NCBI GenBank assembly: GCA_019285755.1
Contig: CP079103.1
Span: forward strand, 1 to 64,000
Source of the DNA: Chitinophaga sp. E66
GTDB taxonomy: Bacteria > Bacteroidota > Bacteroidia > Chitinophagales > Chitinophagaceae
Direction: 5' to 3'
DNA: 64,000 nt
Shown here: positions 29,844 to 40,589 of the stretch, piece after piece
Layout of the letters: each line of letters opens with the position of its first letter
How positions within the stretch are numbered: position 1 is the first letter of the stretch
Notes under the pieces: model-generated
Database searches by the model: none
What the model saw: the letters and a program-made list of their open reading frames with translations, nothing else
What the model was told of the DNA's origin: nothing
Position numbers and translations under genes: made by a program

Positions 29844-29851
29844 CGATAGGA

Positions 29852-29876
29852 AGCGGGCCGTCAGGCCCGCTTTTTT
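29852..29876 (+). terminator. Terminator of maeB
   Basis: AGCGGGCC (29852-29859) pairs with GGCCCGCT (29864-29871), followed by a T run. Confidence 0.85.
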
Positions 29877-29914
29877 ATCTTACGCCCGAAAGGGGATATT
29901 CCCGTATTGGAAAT

Positions 29915-30345
29915 ATGAAGAAGATACTGTTCATACTGATATTCATGGCGGCCGCATGTGGCGCCTTTGCACAGGAATCCGCCAAAACCATCAAGATCCG
30001 TGTACTGATCAGCCTTAACGGCACATCCCGGGTAGGGATGAACACCGTAAAGCAGATGTTGGCACAATATCAGAAAGCTTATCCTGCCGTGGATACGGCT
30101 GTTTGGACCCGGATCGCCGGTTATTACAATACACAGGACCTGACCAATCTGCTGGTACCGATATATGAAAAACATTTCACAGAGGCGGAAGTGGACGAGT
30201 TGATCAATTTTTATAAATCGGACGCCGGTAAGAAGCTGGTGGAAAAGCTGCCGCTGATCACCAGCGAGTCCCGGAAGCCGGCAGGATCTGGGGCGAGCAT
30301 ATTGCGGCCAAGATCCGTAAAGACATCGAAGCCGCTACGAATTAA
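29915..30345 (+). CDS. Secreted DUF2059 domain protein
   Basis: A signal peptide (MKKILFILIFMAAACGAFAQ) is followed by a small helical domain with LVPIYEKHFTEAEVDELINFYKSDAGKKLVEKLPLI, the typical DUF2059 pattern. One missing G near 30276 shifts the end. Restored, it reads SREAGRIWGEHIAAKIRKDIEAATN and stops at 30343-30345. Repaired length is about 143 residues. The function of DUF2059 is unknown; members are periplasmic. The next gene starts 32 bases later on the same strand. Confidence 0.82.
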
Positions 30346-30376
30346 TCCCGAAACGGGATAATTCGTAATTTCCGGC

Positions 30377-31409
30377 ATGCAATCCATCTCCCGCAAGAAG
30401 ATATTCTTCCCGCTCAACCCGGCTTTCCGGAATTACCTGAAGCTGTATGAACGGGAAATCAAACTGCCGGTGTCTTACGAAGAGCTGAAGTATTATGACT
30501 ACGGCATCCCCGTTTACGATAAGGAAGGAAAAGATACGCTCTGGGAATCTGTGATGTATCCACAGAGCATGGTACAGCCCATCCACGCGGGCCTCAAACG
30601 CATTTACTCCATTTTGAAAGCCGGGGGCGACCAGACCGCTGAAGAGCACCTCCACATCGAGCGGATCGATTACTGCACCTTCGGTAATTCCCATCCGTTC
30701 CGCATCAAGATCGTCAACAATTACAATGAGGTATACGATTATTTCTACATCAAGATAGCCGACGCCTCCCGCATCTACGGCCTCGAACTGGAACATATCC
30801 TTTCGCCTTACTGGATGAACTTCCTCGTTGACGGCAATACGCTGGTGGAAGAGCATATTGCCGGCGTGCCGGGCGACCAGTTTGCCAAAGACTGGCTGGA
30901 CCGTCCGGAGTTCAACCCCAGGCGTATCGCCAAGGAGTTCGTGAAATTTAACGAACGCTGTTGTTTCGTGCGGTTGCTGGGGATATGCGGTCTTACAATT
31001 TTATCTTCGACATTACCCTGACTTCGACGATGTGCAGTTCCGCATCCGGGCCATTGACTTCGACCAGCAGTTTTACGAAGGGAAGAAAACCCTGTACATG
31101 CCGCAGTTCTTCAAGGAGAACCGGGTATTCGTGGAACTGGCGATGAAGCACCTCAATGCGGAGGTGGTGAAGCAGTACCAGCAGGAGGAGCGGTCGCTCA
31201 TTGCCCGGAGGATAAAGGTACAGCGCCACCGCATCAAGGATCTGCGGGATGTGATCATGACCGACCGTGTGTCCTTCCCCGGAAAGATCAAACAATTGGG
31301 AGAGGAGCTGGCGGAGCATTACCGCGACCAGGTATTTGCCCGATGCACCACGATGGGCGAAATTATCGAGCGGAGCCTTAAGCGGCTCCTGGTGGGGAGT
31401 TTGCGATAA
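30377..31409 (+). CDS. Conserved Bacteroidota protein of unknown function
   Basis: After repair this is about 344 residues with no signal peptide. The sequence is rich in aromatic and charged residues: FFPLNPAFRNYLKLYEREI, YDYGIPVYDKEGKDTLWESVMYP, then SYNFIFDI..PDFDDVQFRIRAIDFDQQFYEGKK and a helical basic C-terminus. Conserved Asp/His/Arg in RIRAIDFDQQFYEG recall kinase-like active sites, but I cannot assign a fold. Missing bases are near 30981 (LLGDMRSYNF restored) and near 31017 (PDFDDVQF restored). The end may also be shifted: one more G in the run near 31395 would extend the frame to LVGEFAIKGETIHFP. It is probably co-transcribed with DUF2059. Confidence 0.65.
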
Positions 31410-31434
31410 AAGGCGAAACAATTCATTTTCCCAG

Positions 31435-31442
31435 TATCTTTG
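31435..31442 (+). promoter_or_regulatory. -7 box of mlaE, close to the start codon
   Basis: TATCTTTG ends 7 bases before the ATG at 31450, so a transcript from here would be leaderless or nearly so. Confidence 0.4.
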
Positions 31443-31449
31443 ACAAGTT

Positions 31450-32192
31450 ATGGAGTTCAGGTTTTTTTATCATTTCGGCAGGTTTTTGCTGATGTTGAAA
31501 GGGATGTTCTCCCGCCCGGAGAACATGAGGATGTACTGGAAGGAGTTTATGAAACAGTGTGTGGACATCGGGATCGGGTCTCTGGGCATCGTCGTGATCA
31601 TCTCCACTTTCCTTGGCGCCGTGACCACGGTGCAGACCGCCTACCAGCTGGTGAGCGGGTTCATTCCCAAATCTACCATCGCGATGGTGGTGCGCGACAC
31701 CATGATCATCGAGCTGGCGCCCACCATGATCTGTATCGTGCTGGGCGGCGTTGTAGGTTCCAAGATCGCTTCCGAGCTGGGGAACATGCGTATTTCCGAA
31801 CAGATAGACGCGCAGGAGATCATGGGCATCAATACCAAAGCCTACCTCATCGGCCCCAAGATCCTGGCCGCGCTGCTGACCATCCCCGCATTAGTGGTGA
31901 TCGCCGCCTTTCTGGGCATCTTCGGCGGGCTGGAAGCCGGCAAGCTAAGCGGCATCCTTTCGCATGAACAGTTCATGGAAGGCCTCCGCAGCTCGTTCGA
32001 TGGGTATAACGTATTCTTCGCCCTGAGCAAATCCTATACTTACGCCTTCATCATATCCAGCATCCCTGCTTATTACGGGTACCATGTGCAAGGGGGCGCC
32101 CGGAGATCGGGAAAGCCAGCACCACCGCCGTGGTGATCAGCTGCGTGATGATCCTATTTGCCGACTACGCCCTCGCAGCCATGCTGCTGTAA
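31450..32192 (+). CDS. mlaE: MlaE-type ABC transporter permease (lipid transport)
   Basis: Five to six membrane segments and the MlaE/DUF140 signatures MKQCVDIGIGSLGIVVIIS, ELAPTMICIVLGGVVGSKIASELGNM and AQEIMGINTKAYL identify the permease that moves phospholipids between the membranes. One missing C near 32097 (VQGGAPEIGKASTTAVV restored) breaks it; the stop is then 32190-32192. Repaired length is about 248 residues. The ATPase MlaF follows after 24 bases. The MCE protein MlaD, which usually follows, is not present: the next gene is sucD. Confidence 0.9.
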
Positions 32193-32216
32193 CCAACAAA
32201 CAGAGAAGAACGATCT

Positions 32217-33030
32217 ATGATAGAACTGAAAAATATCCGCAAAAGTTTTGGAGAAAAGGAGATTCTGAAAGATGTGTCCGCAACGATGGAGGCCGGTAAG
32301 ACCAACCTCATCATCGGCGCCAGCGGCAGCGGAAAACCGTACTGATGAAGTGCATGGTTGGACTGATGCCGGTGGATAGCGGGCAGGTGCTTTACGGCGG
32401 GGAAGACTTTACCGCAATGGACGACGATGCCAAGAAGCCCATCCGGCAGGCCATCGGCATGCTGTTCCAGGGTTCTGCTTTGTTCGATTCCATGACCGTG
32501 GAGCAAAACGTGATGTTCCCGCTCGATATGTTCTCTAAGCTCAGCTACAAAGAGAAAAGAAAGCGGATGCAGGAGTGCCTGGACCGGGTAGAGCTGAAAG
32601 ACGCCAATAAAAAGTTCCCCGCCGAGATCAGCGGCGGGATGAAAAGCGGGTGGGCATCGCCCGGGCCATCGTGCTGAACCCGAAATACCTCTTCGTGGAC
32701 GAGCCTAACTCCGGCCTCGACCCGCAGACCTCCCTCGTGATCGATAAACTCATCAAGGATATTACCATCGACTATAATATCACGACCGTGGTCAACACCC
32801 ACGACATGAATACCGTGATGGAAAGCGGTGACCATATCATCTACATGCACCAGGGCAAAAAGCAGTGGGAAGGCAGTAACGAAGACATCATCTTCAGCGA
32901 AGACAAGCTGCTGAACGACTTTATTTTCGCATCCGAGTTCTTCCAGGACATCAAGGAAATGCGGAAAATGGAGATGTTCCGTGACAAGAAATGGCGGCAG
33001 AAGGGGGAGAAAGCGGTAACAAATAGTTAA
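32217..33030 (+). CDS. mlaF: MlaF-type ABC transporter ATP-binding protein
   Basis: ATPase of the Mla lipid transporter. Walker A GASGSGKT, Q-loop MLFQGSALFDSMTV, signature AEISGGMKKRVGIARA, Walker B YLFVDEPNSGLD and the switch His in VVNTHDMNTV are all present. NSGLD in place of TTGLD and the GMKKR after the signature are typical of MlaF. Two missing A are near 32336 (GKTVLMK) and near 32641 (GMKKRVG). Start at 32217 (MIELKNIRKSF). Repaired length is about 271 residues. It works with the mlaE product at the inner membrane. Confidence 0.92.
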
Positions 33031-33077
33031 TATTCCTCAACTAAACGGCTTTCCTTTTCTTTTTAGCCATTATCCGT

Positions 33078-33085
33078 TATTTTTG
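33078..33085 (+). promoter_or_regulatory. -7 box of sucD
   Basis: TATTTTTG matches TAnnTTTG and lies 36 bases before the ATG. A T-rich stretch replaces a clear -33 TTG. Confidence 0.45.
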
Positions 33086-33121
33086 CCCCACCTTATCTAA
33101 AAAATAATTAAATCAGACGCG

Positions 33122-34003
33122 ATGAGTGTTTTAGTTAATAAGAACAGCAAAGTGATCGTGCAGGGATTTACCGGAACCGAAGGTACTTTCCACGCCACAC
33201 AAATGATCGAGTACGGCACCAACGTGGTAGGTGGCGTAACGCCGGGTAAAGGCGGCAGCACCCACCTGGAGCGCCCTGTATTCAATACCGTGGCAGACGC
33301 GGTGAAGGCGACAGGCGCGGATGTGTCCATCATCTTCGTACCGCCGGCATTCGCTGCAGACGCGATCATGGAAGCTGCAGACGCGGGTATCGGCCTGGTG
33401 GTATGCATCACCGAAGGCATCCCCGTTCAGGACATGGTGAAAGCCAAAAACTACCTCAAAGCGCATAAAACCCGCCTGATCGGACCTAACTGCCCCGGCG
33501 TTATCTCCGCCGAGGAAGCCAAAGTAGGCATCATGCCCGGTTTCATCTTCAAGAAAGGTAAAGTAGGTATCGTATCCAAATCCGGTACCCTGACCTACGA
33601 AGCGGCCGACCAGGTTGTTAAAGCCGGTCTGGGCGTATCTACCGCCATCGGTATCGGTGGCGACCCGATCATCGGCACCACCACCCGCGAAGCGGTTGAA
33701 CTGCTCATGAACGACCCCGAAACCGAAGCCATCATCATGATCGGCGAAATCGGCGGTTCCATGGAAGCAGAAGCAGCTGAATGGATCAAGGCCAATCCCC
33801 GTAAACCCGTTGTCGGATTCATCGCTGGCCAGACCGCGCCTCCGGGCCGCCGTATGGGCCACGCCGGCGCCATCATCGGCGGCGCGGACGATACCGCTGC
33901 TGCAAAAATGAAGATCATGCGCGCCTGCGGTGTTCACGTGGTAGACAGCCCCGCAGACATCGGCAAACGCATGGCCGAAGTACTGAAAGGCGTGCCTGCT
34001 TAA
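33122..34003 (+). CDS. sucD: Succinate-CoA ligase, alpha subunit
   Basis: TCA cycle enzyme forming succinate and NTP from succinyl-CoA. The intact 293-residue frame contains the CoA-binding start [47 protein letters not shown] and the phospho-His region GHAGAIIGG. The beta subunit gene (sucC) is not adjacent, which is common in Bacteroidota. It has its own promoter and terminator and no frameshift. Confidence 0.96.
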   Translation: MSVLVNKNSKVIVQGFTGTEGTFHATQMIEYGTNVVGGVTPGKGGSTHLERPVFNTVADAVKATGADVSIIFVPPAFAADAIMEAADAGIGLVVCITEGIPVQDMVKAKNYLKAHKTRLIGPNCPGVISAEEAKVGIMPGFIFKKGKVGIVSKSGTLTYEAADQVVKAGLGVSTAIGIGGDPIIGTTTREAVELLMNDPETEAIIMIGEIGGSMEAEAAEWIKANPRKPVVGFIAGQTAPPGRRMGHAGAIIGGADDTAAAKMKIMRACGVHVVDSPADIGKRMAEVLKGVPA

Positions 34004-34030
34004 TTTTACGGCAAGTTTTACCTTATATGC

Positions 34031-34062
34031 ATCCCCGTTGCTCACCGTGACGGGGATTTTTT
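34031..34062 (+). terminator. Terminator of sucD
   Basis: ATCCCCGT (34031-34038) pairs with ACGGGGAT (34050-34057), followed by a T run. It ends just ahead of the next -7 box. Confidence 0.8.
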
Positions 34063-34068
34063 TGCACT

Positions 34069-34076
34069 TACCTTTG
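34069..34076 (+). promoter_or_regulatory. -7 box of the FAD oxidoreductase gene
   Basis: TACCTTTG ends 7 bases before the ATG at 34084, again suggesting a leaderless message. Confidence 0.4.
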
Positions 34077-34083
34077 CTGCGGA

Positions 34084-35112
34084 ATGATGGAGACAGTCGA
34101 TTACATACTTGTAGGCCAGGGCGTTGCCGGCACCCTGTTGGGCTGGGAAATGCGGCAGGCGGGGCTTCGTATTGCCGTCTTCGATGACGGACGGGCGGAT
34201 GCGGCGTCGCGCCTTGCGGCGGGGATCATCAACCCTGTATCTGGCCGAAAGTTCGAAGTGTCGTGGCAGTACGATACCGTGTACCCGCTGGCGAAAGCGA
34301 CCTATCGCGCCATGGAGGCAGCGCTGGGCGTTTCGGTGTTTGCAGACCGCGATATCTGGAACGTGTGGACCACCGCGCAGATGCGGGATGCATTTGCAGC
34401 CAATCCAACGCCCTATAGCGTAGTTTCGCCGGAAACGAGGTACGACGGTCTGCTGGATGCGCCCTTTGGGGCCGGGATCGTTAAAGGCGCGAACGTGGAT
34501 CTTGGGACATTGCTGCCGGCATGGGCTTCCCATATCGGCGTCAGGCGGGAGACGCTGGATACCGCTCAACTGCAGCTGACGGATAAAGGCGTGACCTACA
34601 AAGACTTGCAGGCGAAAGCAGTGATCTTCTGCGAAGGCGTAGCCTCCCCGCAGAATCCCCTGGTTCGGCAAACTCAAATTTCTGCCCAACAAAGGCGAAG
34701 CCCTCATCATCCGCCTGCCCTTCGAAACCACAGATATTATCAAGAAAGGCGTTACGCTCGTTCCCCTCGGTGGCCAGGATTACTGGGCAGGCGCTACCTT
34801 TTCGTGGGATTACCCCGATACGGCGCCTACTGGCGAAGCGAGAACCCATATTGAATCACAGCTCCGGCAATTACTGAAGGTGGATTTTGAAGTGAAGGGG
34901 CATAAAGCAGCGGTACGCCCTTCCGGACCGGACCGTAGGCCCATGGCGGGGTTGCATCCGAGGGCGCCACAGGTCGGGATTTTTAACGGGATGGGCTCAA
35001 AGGTTGTTCTCTCGCGCCCTGGAGCGCCCGGATGTTCGTGGAGAACCTGGAGAACGGGGCCGAAATGCCACCGGAAATAGACATTAAACGGTTTTTTAAT
35101 GCCTTGCGGTAG
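34084..35112 (+). CDS. FAD-dependent oxidoreductase, DAO family
   Basis: The N-terminal dinucleotide-binding loop VDYILVGQGVAGTLLGWEM, AGIINPVSGRKFEVSWQYD, and the C-terminal FAD-contact block AAVRPSGPDRRPMAG..GIFNGMGSKGCSLAPW identify a D-amino acid/glycine oxidase-like protein; the substrate is unknown. Two frame errors are seen. Near 34663 there is one C too many (four C where three keep NPWFGKLKF), one of the few insertions in the window. Near 35000 one G is missing (GSKGCSLAPWSARMF restored). The stop is then 35110-35112. Repaired length is about 343 residues. Two ATGs in a row leave 34084 or 34087 as start. Confidence 0.82.
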
Positions 35113-35131
35113 CATTTCCCGCGGGCTTTCT

Positions 35132-35139
35132 TATCTTTG
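35132..35139 (+). promoter_or_regulatory. -7 box of aspS
   Basis: TATCTTTG lies 27 bases before the aspS ATG at 35167. Confidence 0.45.
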
Positions 35140-35166
35140 ACCTCCTTATTAAAAGAACAGCAAACA

Positions 35167-36917
35167 ATGTACAGATCGCATACTTGTGGAGAATTGCGCA
35201 TGGAACATGTGGGCCAGCCGGTAACCCTGGCCGGATGGGTTCAGACCGTCCGTAAGTTTGGTAGCATCACTTTCGTTGACCTGCGCGACCGCTACGGCAT
35301 CACGCAGCTCCTGCTCGGCGAATCCCTTAACGCCCAGCTCGATCAGCAGCCCATCGGCCGCGAGTTCGTGCTCCAGGTGAAAGGCACCGCTACCGAGCGC
35401 ACCAATAAAAATCCCAACATCCCCACCGGAGATATCGAGATCACCGTATCGGAATTCAGCATCCTTTACGGTTCTAAAACACCTCCCTTCACCATCCAGG
35501 ATGATACCGACGGAGGAGACGAGCTGCGCATGAAATACCGTTACCTCGATCTGCGCCGCAATATCGTAAAGCAAAACCTTACCCTCCGCTACCGTGTCAA
35601 CCGCGCTGCCAGGAACTTCCTCGATGGCCGCGGGTTCATGGAAGTGGAGACCCCATACCTCATCAAATCCACACCCGAAGGCGCGCGCGACTTCGTTGTG
35701 CCCAGCCGAATGAACCCTAACCAGTTCTACGCCCTGCCGCAATCCCCGCAGACCTTCAAGCAACTGCTCATGGTGAGCGGCTATGACCGGTACTACCAGA
35801 TCGTGAAGTGCTTCCGCGACGAAGACCTCCGCGCCGACCGTCAGCCAGAGTTCACCCAGATCGACTGCGAAATGAGCTTCGTGGACCAGGAAGACGTGCT
35901 GAATAACTTCGAGGAGATGACCAAACACATCTTCCGCGAAATCAAAGGCATCGAATTCAACGAACCATTCCCCGTATGACCTGGGACGATGCCATGAAGT
36001 ACTACGGCAACGACAAGCCCGATATCCGTTTCGAAATGAAACTGGTGGATCTGGGTGAATCTACCCGCGGCAACAGCTTCAAGGTATTCGACGATGCGGA
36101 ACTTGTGGTAGGTATCAACGTGTCTGGCTGCTCAGAGTATACACGCAAACAGACCGACGAGCTGACCGAGTGGGTAAAACGCCCGCAGATCGGCATGAAC
36201 GGCCTCGTTTATATCAAATACAACACCGATGGTTCCCTGAAATCGTCTGTAGATAAGTTCTTTAATGAGCAGGCCCTGAAGCTGATCGCCGATCAGTGCC
36301 AGAGCCAGCCGGGCGACCTCATCCTCATCCTCGCAGGTAAGGAAGAGCGTACCCGTAAAGCCATGAGCGAGTTACGCCTGGAAATGGGCGAGCGCCTCGG
36401 CTTCCGTGATAAGGATGTTTACAAGCCCCTGTGGGTAATCGACTTCCCGCTCTTCGAATACGCGGAAGAAGAAAACCGCTGGGTGGCGCGCCACCATCCT
36501 TTCACCGCTCCCAAGCCTGAGCACATTCACCTGATGGACGACCTGTCGCAGTACGCCAAGATCAAGGCGAACGCCTATGATATCGTACTGAACGGTACCG
36601 AAATCGGTGGCGGTTCCATCCGTATCTTCCAGCGCGACCTGCAGGAGAAGATGTTTGCCGCACTGGGCATGAGCAAGGAAGAAGCAGACCATAAGTTCGG
36701 CTTCCTGCTGGGCGCATTCGAATATGGTGCGCCGCCGCATGGAGGTATTGCTTTCGGCTTCGACCGCTTCTGCTCTCTGTTGGGCGGCAGCGAAACGATC
36801 CGCGACTTCATCGCCTTCCCGAAAAACAACTCGGGCCGCGACGTTATGCTTGACGCGCCTTCCTCGATCGACCAGGTTCAGCTCGATGAACTGGCCCTGT
36901 CGCTTGTTAAAAAGTAA
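35167..36917 (+). CDS. aspS: Aspartate-tRNA ligase
   Basis: Class II aminoacyl-tRNA synthetase of bacterial type. The OB-fold anticodon domain starts [21 protein letters not shown], followed by motif 1 ([20 protein letters not shown]), motif 2 ([18 protein letters not shown]), the GAD insert and motif 3 ([15 protein letters not shown]). One missing C near 35976 ([15 protein letters not shown] restored) splits it in two. Repaired length is 584 residues, normal. The start at 35167 (MYRSH) follows an AG-rich leader. Whether it also charges tRNA-Asn cannot be read from sequence. Confidence 0.95.
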
Positions 36918-36942
36918 AGTTTAAACTGACAGCTATTACCTT

Positions 36943-37344
36943 ATGAAAGCCATATCCGTACCGGGTATATGCTTCTCTTTCAGCATACAGAACATGGAAA
37001 CGACCGTACAAACCATTGCCGTAATACAGCAGCTGGACCTGGCAGACCAGGGGATTTTCCAGCTGAAGATCAATTTCGAGGACGAGACCATCGCCCTGAC
37101 GCTTGCCGTATATGATGAGAAAGCCGATGAAGACCGGCTCTATCCTTTTGTTTTTGACCAAACGGCCGACCTGCAGCTGGATATGGATCTGCGGGCTTTT
37201 TATAATATGCAGATTGAATCCTGTGAAGTTATCACATTGGACGATGGCCGTTACTGGCTGAAGATGGTAGTGTACCAAGGGCATGGCCTCCGCACCGGAC
37301 ATTTCAACTTTACCTTTGCAGACTGTGCACAGGACGAGAATTAA
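36943..37344 (+). CDS. Unknown small acidic protein after aspS
   Basis: An intact frame of 133 residues; a start at the internal ATG 36994 (METTVQTIAVIQQL) would give 116 residues and looks more natural, because the first 17 codons have no clear ribosome site. The sequence alternates hydrophobic and acidic residues (QGIFQLKINFEDETIALTL, DQTADLQLDMDL), which suggests a small beta-rich cytoplasmic domain. I do not recognise a family. It is 25 bases downstream of aspS. Confidence 0.6.
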   Translation: MKAISVPGICFSFSIQNMETTVQTIAVIQQLDLADQGIFQLKINFEDETIALTLAVYDEKADEDRLYPFVFDQTADLQLDMDLRAFYNMQIESCEVITLDDGRYWLKMVVYQGHGLRTGHFNFTFADCAQDEN

Positions 37345-37502
37345 CATCTGCTATCTTCAGGTAGGTGATAATCGTTAATATGCTATCACAATCCTATTGG
37401 ATTATAACATATTAACATATCACTTACATTTAATCTTTCAGAAAGACGTAATATTGCGGGGTGAAACCCGAGCCGTGCAGATTGGACATTTAAATATTAC
37501 GC

Positions 37503-38012
37503 ATGTTTTTAACCAGCAAAAGAGTGCTGCTGGGCGGTTTACTGATTAGCAGTCTTACCGCATCCGCGCAGCGTACCCCCAAAAAGTATATCGAGCAATT
37601 TAGCCCCGTTGCAGTTACCCTCTCCCAGGAAACCGGTGTGCCGGCCAGTGTCATTCTCGGCATCGCGATGCTGGAGTCTGGTATGGGCACGAGCAAGAAC
37701 GCCCGGTTATTAAGAAATCATTTTGGTATCGTCGGCAAGAACAACCTGGCCAAACGTGGCCTTACCTATCGCAGCATGTACCGCGAGTACACGACGGATA
37801 CGGCTTCCTATCGTCATTTTACGAAAGTTGTAATGAAGAAGAAGTGGTTCACGGCCATGAAAGGCAATGAGGATTATAATCAATGGCTGGACAAGCTGAT
37901 CCGTTCCGGGTATTCTTCCGCGGGGCAGGTTTGGGTTGGCAGGGTCAGGTCGATGATTAAAAAATATAAATTATACGAGTTGGATGATGCAATGAAGCTA
38001 GCCAAATATTAG
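37503..38012 (+). CDS. Secreted glucosaminidase-domain protein (Bax/FlgJ-like)
   Basis: A signal peptide (MFLTSKRVLLGGLLISSLTASAQ) precedes a single glucosaminidase domain. The catalytic Glu lies in ILGIAMLESGMGTSKNARLL, and HFGIVGKNNL, YREYTTDTASYRHF and YNQWLDKLIRSGYSS are family signatures. It cuts the glycan strand of peptidoglycan between GlcNAc and MurNAc. Intact, 169 residues, no frameshift. It is followed after 51 bases by two SGNH hydrolases and an MBOAT protein, which makes this a cell-envelope cluster. The 158 bases upstream are AT-rich and may hold its promoter. Confidence 0.9.
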   Translation: MFLTSKRVLLGGLLISSLTASAQRTPKKYIEQFSPVAVTLSQETGVPASVILGIAMLESGMGTSKNARLLRNHFGIVGKNNLAKRGLTYRSMYREYTTDTASYRHFTKVVMKKKWFTAMKGNEDYNQWLDKLIRSGYSSAGQVWVGRVRSMIKKYKLYELDDAMKLAKY

Positions 38013-38063
38013 ATTTGCGACTGATTGCAGCGGGAAGGCCGCTAATTTCGAATATGCCGACTT

Positions 38064-39440
38064 ATGTCTTCCGGAAATAAACATCCCTATCCGCTATTGA
38101 TTACCATAGGCGCCATTGCGGGCCTGTCGGTGATCTCGTTCTTTCAGCCTGTGGTTTCCGCAGGCGGGCATACGTTTCGTCCACTGGACATTTTCGCCGA
38201 TCTGCGTTCGCCGGTTCCCATTACGGAACCGTTGGCGGATACTGTCACGCTGGCCGGAAAAGATACCGCTAGTGCTGCGGACTCCTTCAAAGCGCCCCAT
38301 TGCTTGCCCGCGACTACCTGACGTATACGGGAATTCTCGATTATGGCTACACGACCGGAACTTCCGGCGCCGGGATGCACCATTTTATGGAGGCGCTGCG
38401 CCAGCTCCGCACCGGTTCCAGGAGAAAGGTGCGCATTGCGTATTTTGGAGATTCCATGATAGAGGGGACCTCATCACCCAGGATCTCCGCGACAGCCTTC
38501 AGTCATTCTTCGGCGGCGAAGGCGTAGGGTTTGTGCCGGCTACTTCGGTAGTATCCGGCTTCCGGACCACGATCGCCCACAGCTTTTCCCCCAACTGGAC
38601 CGATTACCACTTCAAGAATAAACCGCCCGCGGGCGTGGAGCTCGGCATTTCGGGGCATACCTTCGTACCTGCACCTGAAAGCTGGGTACGTTTTCAGCCG
38701 GTAAAGCGCGACCGCCTCGATGAATTCGGAGAGGTGAGCATCCTGTACGGTAAAGGAGCCGGGCAGGTGCGGATCAATGAACGGTCGGCCGCGCTGCAGG
38801 GCATCGGCAAACTCAACGCGTATTCATTCTTTACCGATTCGGCCACCAAATCGCTGACTTTCAAATTCTCCGGCGATCAGCAGGTGCCGCTGTATGGCGT
38901 TTGCTTTGAGAGCCGCGAAGGCATATTCCTCGATAATTTCTCTTTCCGCGGCATCAGCGGAATTGAGCTGGGCAAGCTCAGCAGTGACATGTGGAAGCAG
39001 GTGCAGTCGGTTCGCCCGTATGACCTGATCGTACTGCATTATGGCGCTAACGTGCTGTTTATGCCGGAGAACACCCGGTTCGACTGGTATGAGCGGCCCA
39101 TGGAAAAGGTGGTGGACTCGTTGCGGCGTTACTTCCCGCAGTCCAGTTTCCTGATCGTAGGCACGGCAGATAAGGCGTATCGCAAGAATGGCCGCTATGT
39201 GACGGCTCCGGGTGTGAAGGCGCTGCTCAAAGTGCAAAGGAATTCGCCGAAGAGAACGGCATGGCATACTGGAACCTGTATTCCGCCATGGGCGGAGACG
39301 GCGCCATGGCGCGTTGGGTAGAAGGAGAGCAGGCGCTTGCGAACAAAGATTATACACATTTCAACTTCCGTGGGGCCTCTAAAGTTGGCGCCCTGCTGTA
39401 TAAAGCTATCATGGATGAATATACGCAGGAGGCTATGTAA
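38064..39440 (+). CDS. SGNH/GDSL-type hydrolase or acyltransferase, membrane-anchored
   Basis: An N-terminal membrane anchor (LLITIGAIAGLSVISFF) is followed by the SGNH block I with nucleophile Ser in RIAYFGDSMIEGD, the NARLHY-like block in LIVLHYGANVLF, and a C-terminal block V with DYTHFNFRGA carrying the Asp-His pair. These enzymes transfer or remove acyl groups on surface polymers. Missing bases are near 38296 (APLLARDYLTYTG restored), near 38465 (EGDLITQDLRD) and near 39239 (VQKEFAEENGMAYW). The restored end is at 39438-39440. Repaired length is about 460 residues. It is the first of a pair with the gene at 39457. Confidence 0.82.
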
Positions 39441-39456
39441 CAGAGCGGTTTCAGTG

Positions 39457-40586
39457 ATGCTGGCCTCATGCATTTGGATGGGGCGCATGCCCAGAAGCTC
39501 TTTAACGATACTGGATTGTACCCGGTATATCAGCTGTTAGATACTGCTCAGTCGGCGGTTCCGGTACTTCACCTTGGAGATTCTCACGTGCAGGCGGGGT
39601 CTTCCCCGATGCAGTGCGAAAGGTGCTGCAGGATCAGTTCGGATATGCGGGAAGAGGGTTCGTATTCCCATACAACCTGGGCGGCACCAAAGGTCCGGAT
39701 GGATACAAATGGAACAGCTCACTTCGCTGGAATGGAGAGAGAATGGTGACCCGCAATCAAACCGAATGGCCGGGGCCGGGAGGTATTATGCTGGTCCGGG
39801 AAACAGCGCCGGCTACGATACAGTTTACCAACGACAGTACGATCGGACGGATGTTGTTATGGTACAGGGGATGGATTGCCGGAAGTCTCCGGAGGTGTGG
39901 CTTATGCCGGCGAGGCCGATCGCCCTGCGCGGGAAGCGCGTATCGTGGCAGACAGCGGATTGACAACGATTGCCATTCGGTTCCCGGCAATCAACAGGTT
40001 TTATGGTGCGGTAGAGTCTAGGGATACAAAAGGCGTACTGTATAGCGCGGTTGGCATCAACGGTGCGCAATTCCAGCATTATAATCTGTTTGATGGCGGG
40101 GTTGCGGGTGGATCGGCGATGATGATGAAACCTGCGATGGTGATTATTTCACTGGGCACCAATGAAGCTTTCGGGGCGGTTACACCATCACAGTTGAAGA
40201 CTGAAATGGGGAAAACGGTTTTGGCGATACGGGAATATGCTCCCGGAGCACAGTTTATCTTCACCACGCCGCCTTCGGGGATGATGAAAATGGGGAGAGT
40301 CGCCTATCGTCCAAAAGGCTCCAAACGCGCGAAATACCGTAATAAATTCATGGCGGTGCCACAGGCCGCGGTGCTTCGCCAGGCTATTATCGACTTCTGC
40401 CGAGAAGAGGGCCACGCTTATTGGGACCTCTTCGGCGAAATGCGGGCCGACAACCGTTTCTCACGCGCATGGAGCAACGATCATGTACATTTCAATGCCT
40501 ACGGATACCGGTTGCAGGGCGGATTGCTCGGCGAAGCCATTTTAAACGGGTATCAGCAATGGCAGCAAACTATAAGGAAAAACTGA
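39457..40586 (+). CDS. Second SGNH/GDSL-type hydrolase of the pair, secreted
   Basis: The block I motif is VLHLGDSHVQAG, the block III motif VIISLGTNEAFG, and block V SNDHVHFNAYGYRLQG with Asp and His. The short signal-like start is MLASCIWMGAHAQ once one G is restored near 39480; the start at 39457 is uncertain. Other missing G lie near 39599 (VQAGVFPDAVRKVL restored) and near 39870 (YRGDGLPEVSGG restored). Repaired length is about 377 residues. It begins about 17 bases after the first SGNH gene and ends 4 bases before the MBOAT gene, so the three are one operon. Confidence 0.8.
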
Positions 40587-40589
40587 CGC

